Assembly (NCBI GenBank): GCA_937954195.1
Contig: CALFYR010000613.1
Coordinates: forward strand, 1-10,372
DNA from: an uncultured Dehalococcoidia bacterium
Lineage (GTDB): Bacteria > Chloroflexota > Dehalococcoidia > Tepidiformales > Tepidiformaceae
Direction: 5' to 3'
DNA: 10,372 nt
The translations under genes and the position numbers were made by a program. How positions within the stretch are numbered: the first letter of the stretch is position 1; every line of letters begins with the position of its first letter. Below, in pieces: positions 5,655 to 10,372 of the stretch. Under the pieces are notes generated by a model. It had not been told where the DNA came from, did not search any database, and worked only from the letters and a program-made list of their open reading frames with translations.

Positions 5655-5972
5655 ATGGAAACCCGCCTCGAGCTGCCCCTGCGCAGCGACGCACTCCCCG
5701 AATACACCGACTACAAGGACGGCGGCTGCGACCTCTACAGCTCCTGCCTTACGTGTCCGTTGCCACGGTGCCGCTACGACGTTGAAGGAGGCGCCTCGGC
5801 CATCCTGCGCTCCGGGCGCGATGCCAGCATCATGGCCGCGGCCACCGATGGCGGCATGAGCATCGACGAACTCGCGCGGACCTTCGGCCTCTCGCGCCGC
5901 ACCATCTTCCGCGTCCTTCGCCGAAACCCCACCGGCGCTCACGCCCGCCCCGCTGCCACCGGCCGAGCCTGA
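5655..5972 (+). CDS. Small four-cysteine helix-turn-helix protein, putative regulator
   Basis: This 105-residue cytosolic protein combines a cysteine cluster with a DNA-binding motif. Cys25, Cys31, Cys34 and Cys39 lie in the spacing C-x5-C-x2-C-x4-C (GGCDLYSSCLTCPLPRCRYD). This could hold one zinc ion or an iron-sulfur cluster. Residues 68-90, MSIDELARTFGLSRRTIFRVLRR, are a clear helix-turn-helix of the resolvase/sigma-4-like kind. The Arg-rich C-terminus (91-105) looks disordered. The CPLPRCRYD block looks like a conserved signature, but I cannot name a characterised family. The start is well supported: GGGAGAGGA ends eight bases before the ATG. A LexA-type palindrome in the promoter suggests either DNA-damage control or autoregulation by this protein. 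The helical hypothetical gene is divergent, and the convergent downstream neighbour is the ctaG-like gene, about 100 bp away. A structural or nucleic-acid-scanning role other than transcription control is possible. Confidence 0.75.
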   Translation: METRLELPLRSDALPEYTDYKDGGCDLYSSCLTCPLPRCRYDVEGGASAILRSGRDASIMAAATDGGMSIDELARTFGLSRRTIFRVLRRNPTGAHARPAATGRA

Positions 5973-6071
5973 CCCAAGCCACCAGACATCAAAGAGGCCC
6001 GACCGAGAGGGAGGGTACGCACCAACCCCCACCACATCCTGCTCGCTCGCTATACCCTCGGCGCACCAGGC

Positions 6072-7088
6072 CTACGGCCCCGCCAACCGAGCCTTCTCCC
6101 GCGCGAGCCGCGCGTCCGTCCGCTTCGCCTCTCGCTCGTCGGCGTTCGCCCAGGCCACGGCTGCGGCGATGGTAGCGGTCAGGCCCAGCATTTCGCCCAC
6201 GATGAACATGATCGCCCCGGCTATCTGCTGATCCAGCAACGGGTCCGGGCCCCACAACCTCGGCGTCTCTTGCAGCTGCTGGAACATCACCTGGGAGGGC
6301 TCGTAGAACAGCGAACCAAGGAACGCGTGGATGGGCACCAGCGCGAACAGGTAGAACAGGCGCACGGGGTGCGGCAGGTTCCACTGAGTCGGGTTCACGC
6401 CGACCACCGGCCACCAGTAGTGGATACCGGCGAACAAGAACAGCCCATAGCCGAAGAAGTGCAGCCACTCGTTCCCCAGCGATTGCTCGAAGATCGGCGT
6501 GATGTACCACGCGATCGGGATCACGGCGAACAGCCCCAGCCCGACGATGGGGTTCGTGAACATCCGGAACGGCTTCGAATGGATGACCGGGTAGATCCAG
6601 TGCTCCCGCCGCTTTGGCCCGGCCGAGACCAGGAAGAGGGTCATCGGCGCGCCGAGCAGCAACAACGGCGGCGCAATCGAAACCAGGATGAAGTGCTGGA
6701 TCATGTGGACGAACAGGAACACCCGGCTGTACGCCGAAAGCGGCCCGAACACCGTGAGCAGCACCAGCCCGATGCCGAGCATGAAGATGCCCATGCGCCA
6801 CGCCGGGAAGAGCCGTCCCCGCCCTGATGCCTGGGCCTTCCGCCACATGAGGTAATACGCGGCCGCGATGCTCAGCAGGAAATAGACCGGCAGCGGCTCC
6901 AGCGCCACCGTGAACAGCGCATCCGGGAAGTCCGGCGCGGGGACGTTCTCGATCGTGCAGAAGAAGAGGAAGCCCACGCTGGCGGCGCCTTCCCCACTCC
7001 GCAACACGAACGTGAGCACGGCGGCAGCGGCCAGGCCAATCACCCAGTACAGGCTGAACATCCGCGGAGATGGGGCCGCCTTCAACAC
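6072..7088 (-). CDS. ctaG: CtaG-type cytochrome c oxidase assembly factor (caa3_CtaG family)
   Basis: This polytopic membrane protein of 338 residues belongs to the caa3_CtaG family, needed in Bacillus for assembly of caa3-type cytochrome c oxidase, probably at the copper-delivery step. About eight hydrophobic segments are visible, near residues 12-29, 58-82, 98-118, 123-155, 180-200, 208-230, 243-263 and 287-314. The family hallmarks are VHMIQHFIL with His128 and His132, the following SIAPPLLLLGAPMT, GYGLFLFAGIHYWW with His223, and the late DQQIAGAIMFIVGEM segment. The C-terminus is a short charged cytoplasmic helix. The start taken is GTG at 7088; an ATG at 7061 would still keep the first membrane helix. 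Neither has a good Shine-Dalgarno sequence. No oxidase subunit or Sco gene lies in the window, so this copy is separated from the usual cta cluster or serves a different oxidase. Confidence 0.9.
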   Translation of the reverse strand: MLKAAPSPRMFSLYWVIGLAAAAVLTFVLRSGEGAASVGFLFFCTIENVPAPDFPDALFTVALEPLPVYFLLSIAAAYYLMWRKAQASGRGRLFPAWRMGIFMLGIGLVLLTVFGPLSAYSRVFLFVHMIQHFILVSIAPPLLLLGAPMTLFLVSAGPKRREHWIYPVIHSKPFRMFTNPIVGLGLFAVIPIAWYITPIFEQSLGNEWLHFFGYGLFLFAGIHYWWPVVGVNPTQWNLPHPVRLFYLFALVPIHAFLGSLFYEPSQVMFQQLQETPRLWGPDPLLDQQIAGAIMFIVGEMLGLTATIAAAVAWANADEREAKRTDARLAREKARLAGP

Positions 7089-7146
7089 GCGATCAAGTGT
7101 CGCAGCGGAAGCCGGTTCGCGGAATCGGCACGCACACCACGTAAAG

Positions 7147-8202
7147 CTACCGCCGGTTCTGCAGGAAGAACTCCCACATCAGCTCGCTCGCGGAGATCTC
7201 CGTCGTCGTCGGGCCGAGCCGCGGCACTGCCGGGCCGCCGGGCCACGTGTGCCCGCCGCCATCCACCACGTAGTGCGCCGTCTCCGCGTCGCACCCTTCG
7301 AAGGTCACCAGGTCGACTGAGTCACTGGCCTCGCTCGTCCCCGGCACGAGCGAGCATCCGTTGTGCTCCGCCCAGCCGAGCATGATCGCGTCAATGCCGC
7401 CGAACGGCCCGCCCGTCGCGGAGATGGTGCCGCCTTCGTACGGCACGACCGCATCGTCCGTCCCATGGAACTGGAGGAGCGGCACCGGCTCGCCGCAATT
7501 CGCCGATGGTCCGAGCACCCCTGCCACCGGCGCCACCGCGGCGACCAGGTCTCCCGCCACGCAGGCGAGGGCGGCGGACATGAAACCGCCGTTCGACATC
7601 CCGGTCGAGAACACGGCGCCCGGGTCGATGCACAGTCCTTCCGATACGGCGGCCACCAGGTCGCGCGTGAACTCGATGTCGTTCACGCCGGGCGTGATGA
7701 GCCACGAGTTGTTCACGCCATCGGGGCTCACCACGATGAACCCCTCGCGTTCAGCGATAGGCACCAGCCCCGCGTAAACGTGCTGTTGGCTGCCGTTACT
7801 CCCGAGGCCGTGGAAATTCAGCACCAGCGGCACAGCGCTCGAACCCTCGTACCCACCGGGAACATAGATGAGGAACGTCCGCTCCCGCCCGCCCGAGACG
7901 ATCGTCGCGTTCGTTGTCTCCCCCACGGGGAACGCCGCCGATGGGCCCAGCTCACAGGCGAGCCCGCCCGCCGCGGCGCCCGCGACCGCGTTTGAGGTCG
8001 CGGTTGGAGTGGGTTCATCCGGCGCAGCTTCCGTCGCCGTGGGTGCAGCGGTCGGCGTTGAACCCCCGCCTGAAGGGCTCGCACCCGCCGTCGCGGTCGA
8101 GCTCGGTTCGCTAGCCGGTGACGAGCCGTCACCGCCATCGCAGGCGGCCGCAAGCGGCAGCGCGAGCAGCGCCACCAACGCGAACGCGATTCGGATGTTC
8201 AT
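7147..8202 (-). CDS. Secreted lipoprotein esterase, PHB depolymerase/LpqC-like alpha/beta hydrolase
   Basis: This exported ester hydrolase of 351 residues is anchored to the outer face of the cell. The signal peptide MNIRIAFALVALLALPLAAAC ends in a lipobox with Cys21. A Ser/Ala/Pro/Thr-rich tether spans residues 22-75. The alpha/beta hydrolase domain follows: oxyanion-hole strand LVLNFHGLGSNG (127-138), nucleophile elbow STGMSNGGF with Ser203, acid FHGTDDAVVPY with Asp249 or Asp250, and catalytic His318 in GGGHTWPGG. This motif set is that of the poly(3-hydroxybutyrate) depolymerase/feruloyl esterase group (COG3509, LpqC). Substrates may be polyesters, acetylated or feruloylated plant sugars, or other extracellular esters; the sequence does not decide. 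The start is supported by AGGA seven bases before the ATG on the minus strand. It lies 45 bp downstream of the CoA-transferase gene in the same direction, so co-transcription is possible. Confidence 0.88.
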   Translation of the reverse strand: MNIRIAFALVALLALPLAAACDGGDGSSPASEPSSTATAGASPSGGGSTPTAAPTATEAAPDEPTPTATSNAVAGAAAGGLACELGPSAAFPVGETTNATIVSGGRERTFLIYVPGGYEGSSAVPLVLNFHGLGSNGSQQHVYAGLVPIAEREGFIVVSPDGVNNSWLITPGVNDIEFTRDLVAAVSEGLCIDPGAVFSTGMSNGGFMSAALACVAGDLVAAVAPVAGVLGPSANCGEPVPLLQFHGTDDAVVPYEGGTISATGGPFGGIDAIMLGWAEHNGCSLVPGTSEASDSVDLVTFEGCDAETAHYVVDGGGHTWPGGPAVPRLGPTTTEISASELMWEFFLQNRR

Positions 8203-8224
8203 CGCACCATCCTAATCGCTCCAG

Positions 8225-8260
8225 GTCACGAAAAGGTGACGGTCGCGCTATTCCAGCGCG
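8225..8260 (-). terminator. Two small hairpins at the end of the CoA-transferase gene
   Basis: CGCGCT-ATTCC-AGCGCG at 8244-8260 is a 6-bp hairpin that includes the CoA-transferase stop codon. GTCAC-GAAAAG-GTGAC at 8225-8240 is a 5-bp hairpin directly beyond it. On the minus strand the loop of the second is CTTTTC, and no U-run follows the stem. They could slow or end transcription between the two minus-strand genes, or simply protect the mRNA end. Evidence for true intrinsic termination is weak. Confidence 0.3.
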
Positions 8261-10372
8261 CCGGCCACCACAAGGTCCGTCACCTCGTCTTCGGTCAGCC
8301 CGAGGATCTCCCGCAGCACATACTCGTTGTCCTGCCCGAACACGGGCCCGGGCCGTTCGACACGTCCCGGCGTCGCAGAAAGGACGAACCGGGTGTTCTC
8401 CACCGCCACGCGGCCCAGTTCCGGGTGTTCCACCCATGTGAAGTACTCGCGGTGCGCCAGCTGCGGGTCGATGAGCGCGTCCGTACTGCGCTGCGAGGCC
8501 GCAACCGGAACGCCGGCTGCCTGCAGCGCCTCCTCGAGTTCTCCCTGTGTGCGCTGCGCGGTCCACTCAGCGATGGCTGCCTCCAGCGCCTCGCGATTCG
8601 CGTGCCGCGCTTCCAGGGTGGCGAAACGAGCGTCTTCGGCCCATGCCGCTCCCGCCGCCCGGCAGAGCCCGTGCCACTGCTCCTCCGTCTCGCAGGCAAT
8701 GGCGACCCACCGGTCCTCGCCCTGCGCCGGGAACACAGCGTGCGGCGCCCACTCCGGAGAGGCATTGCCATCCCGCTTCATCACGCGCCCGTTCACCGTG
8801 TAATCCAGGAAGGCAGGCCCAAGGAAGTGCAGCGAAGCCTCGCCCTGCGAAAAGTCGATGTACTGGCCCTCGCCGGTCAGGCGGCGGTGTTCCAGCGCCG
8901 CGATGATCGCAGCCACCGTGAACTTCGGCGCCACATAGTCGGTGTACGCGCCGAACGGCCCGGCCGGCGCCCTATCGGCCCAGCCCGCCAGCTCGCCGAA
9001 CCCGGCAAGCTGCGCGCCCATCGTCCCGAACCCCGCCAGCTTCGCCATCGGGCCCGTCTGACCGTTCAGGCACGAACTCAGCATGATGATCTGCGGATTG
9101 ATCTTCCGCACGGACTCGTAATCCACGCCCAGCCGTGCAGCGGCCCCGGCGGCGAAGCTCTCAGTCACCACGTCGGCCCACTTCACCAGCTTCTCGAACG
9201 TCGCGTGCGCTTCGGGATGCGCCGGGTTCAGCGTCAGGCCGAGCTTGCCGGCGTTCATCGTCGCGAAGAGGCCCGAGTTGTTCGGCCCGGGCACATCCTT
9301 CGGGAACGGCTGCAGCGTCCGCGCCGTATCAACCCGCGTCGTGCTTTCCACGCGCACCACGGTCGCCCCGAAGTCCGCCAGGTACCGTGTCGAAGCCGGC
9401 CCGGCCATCACCCACATCAGGTCCAGCACTTTCACGCCATCCAGGGGCAACGCCCGCGAAGCCGGTGCGTTTGCCTGCGCGGCGTGTTTCGGCGCCTCCT
9501 GCTCTACCGTCGTCGCCACCTCGGCGTCGTGCTCGCCCACCAGCGGCGGGCGCAGCCGGTGCTCAAGTGGTGTCTTTGTCAGCTTCGCGAACGCGCCGGG
9601 ATAGGTCACCTTCCGGGAAAGCTCCGGGTGCTCCATTTCGACCCAGTACTCCCGCGCACTCAGCTGTTCGGAATGCACGATGTCCTCGGTCGTCGCCACG
9701 GGCACGATCAGCAATCCGCGCTCCATCGCGAGGTCCATCAGCTCGGCCTTCGTGTGCGCCGCCGTGAACTCCGCGATGTGCTTCTGGCAGCGGAGCAACT
9801 CACTGACCGGCTCCTGCCCCGAAAGCAGCAGCTGCGGATACATGATCCAGTCTTTGTCGCGCGTCGCTTCATCCACGAACCCCTGCTCGCACATCACCTC
9901 CATCAGCCGCCGGGAGAACGGTCCGATCGCCGTCCCGAACAGGAACGTCACGGAAACGAAGCCGTCCTTGGCCGGGTTGACCAGCTTGAGCGAGAGCGGC
10001 CCGAGCGCGAGCCCACCGGCCAGCCGCGTAATTTCGGAGGATTCCCACGCCGCCGCGAGGATGAACGCCTGCGTCGCCATCGCCGTCGAAGCCTGCGCCG
10101 AAACGTCCACCCACTGGCCCACGCCGTCGCGCTGCGCCGCGTAATAGGCGATCAGTGCGCCCGCGGCCGCATCGGCGCCGGCGTGCAGCATCGCCTGTGG
10201 GACGGCCACGCGGCACGGCGCTCGGTCGTCGTCACCGGTAATCTGCATCACGCACGAACTCGCGAGCACCGTCAGGTCGCTGGCTGCCCAGTGCGCCTTC
10301 GGGCCCGTCGCGCCATATGGCGAAATCGAGGCAAGCACCACCCGGGGATTGATCGCTGCAAGGCCCTCATAC
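8248..10372 (-). CDS. Tandem two-domain CaiB/BaiF (class III) CoA-transferase (5' partial)
   Basis: This enzyme moves CoA between carboxylic acids. It contains two fused class III CoA-transferase units and continues past the right edge, since residues YEGLAAINPR are read before the first in-frame GTG at 10341. Numbered from that GTG, copy one occupies up to about 270 and lacks its N-terminus, with SISPYGATGP and GQWVDVS as family motifs. A linker rich in Ala, Glu and Gln spans 271-297. Copy two runs from about 299 (LDGVKVLDLMWVMAGP) to 697 and looks complete. Asp468 in AYTDYVAP, 25 residues before GQYIDFS, is the expected catalytic Asp. The matching position in copy one is Met51, so that half is probably inactive. 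The same arrangement is known for DddD-type tandem enzymes. The substrate is unknown; no catabolic gene cluster is visible. Both copies end with similar EHPEL segments (238-241 and again near the C-terminus), showing internal duplication. Confidence 0.9.
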   Translation of the reverse strand, partial: YEGLAAINPRVVLASISPYGATGPKAHWAASDLTVLASSCVMQITGDDDRAPCRVAVPQAMLHAGADAAAGALIAYYAAQRDGVGQWVDVSAQASTAMATQAFILAAAWESSEITRLAGGLALGPLSLKLVNPAKDGFVSVTFLFGTAIGPFSRRLMEVMCEQGFVDEATRDKDWIMYPQLLLSGQEPVSELLRCQKHIAEFTAAHTKAELMDLAMERGLLIVPVATTEDIVHSEQLSAREYWVEMEHPELSRKVTYPGAFAKLTKTPLEHRLRPPLVGEHDAEVATTVEQEAPKHAAQANAPASRALPLDGVKVLDLMWVMAGPASTRYLADFGATVVRVESTTRVDTARTLQPFPKDVPGPNNSGLFATMNAGKLGLTLNPAHPEAHATFEKLVKWADVVTESFAAGAAARLGVDYESVRKINPQIIMLSSCLNGQTGPMAKLAGFGTMGAQLAGFGELAGWADRAPAGPFGAYTDYVAPKFTVAAIIAALEHRRLTGEGQYIDFSQGEASLHFLGPAFLDYTVNGRVMKRDGNASPEWAPHAVFPAQGEDRWVAIACETEEQWHGLCRAAGAAWAEDARFATLEARHANREALEAAIAEWTAQRTQGELEEALQAAGVPVAASQRSTDALIDPQLAHREYFTWVEHPELGRVAVENTRFVLSATPGRVERPGPVFGQDNEYVLREILGLTEDEVTDLVVAGALE

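Noticed and set aside
5045..5785. Long plus-strand open frame of 246 codons overlapping the divergent unknown genes
   Set aside because: It lies in another frame over the minus-strand helical gene, the promoter region and the Cys-HTH gene, with no domain-like pattern. It is a shadow.
6051..6058. TATACCCT resembling a -10 element on the plus strand, facing the end of the ctaG-like gene
   Set aside because: No -35 at proper distance and no gene in that direction. An antisense RNA cannot be supported from sequence alone.
6270..6827. Plus-strand 185-codon frame rich in Glu, Gln, Arg and His opposite the ctaG-like gene
   Set aside because: Its composition is the complement of hydrophobic membrane-helix codons. 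No independent start signal or motif is present.
7081..7140. Possible leaderless promoter (GACACT seven bases before the GTG) for the ctaG-like gene
   Set aside because: The hexamer departs from TANNNT at its first base and the -35 match is poor, so it was not listed as a feature.

Overview
The window is GC-rich bacterial chromosome with a mix of housekeeping-like and accessory genes. I favour Chloroflexota, in the Dehalococcoidia/Tepidiformia direction. The reasons are an ECF sigma factor paired with a DUF5667-type protein, lipoproteins with Pro/Thr-rich tethers, a caa3-type CtaG, a tandem class III CoA-transferase, and a small CPLPxC-type Cys-rich HTH protein. No rRNA or other taxonomic marker is present, so the assignment is an inference. 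I see no tRNA, rRNA, CRISPR array, insertion sequence or integrase.

Left part (1-2692). The window opens inside a PAS-containing sensor histidine kinase whose 5' end lies outside. It is followed by a two-gene toxin-antitoxin operon resembling VapBC45: a MerR-like/DUF433 antitoxin and a PIN-like toxin that overlap by ATGA. The operon has lower G+C than the kinase, and an extended -10 element is placed so that the mRNA would start at or next to the ATG. A small predicted membrane protein on the minus strand converges on the toxin gene, and their stop codons overlap.

Middle part (2693-5081). An ECF sigma factor overlaps (ATGA) a single-pass membrane protein with a DUF5667-like outer domain and a long Pro/Thr/Glu-rich tail, probably its anti-sigma factor or surface sensor. 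A separately promoted lipoprotein with a domain that looks like a degenerate SUOX/YedY-type molybdopterin fold follows.

Centre (5078-5972). Two small genes of unknown function are transcribed divergently from a 178-bp intergenic region. One encodes a helical 132-residue protein. The other encodes a 105-residue protein with four cysteines and a helix-turn-helix. Between the predicted -35 and -10 of the latter lies a palindrome, TAGAAC-N4-GTTCTA, which matches the GAAC-N4-GTTC core of Gram-positive type LexA (SOS) boxes. This is the most interesting regulatory signal in the window.

Right part (6072-10372), all on the minus strand. It holds a CtaG-type cytochrome oxidase assembly protein, a secreted lipoprotein esterase of the PHB-depolymerase/LpqC family, and a tandem two-domain CaiB/BaiF CoA-transferase that runs off the right edge. 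In the CoA-transferase only the C-terminal copy keeps the catalytic Asp.

The genes look like several independent short transcription units rather than one pathway. The recurring themes are envelope sensing (kinase, ECF/anti-sigma, lipoproteins) and small regulatory modules. No defence island or biosynthetic cluster is evident.
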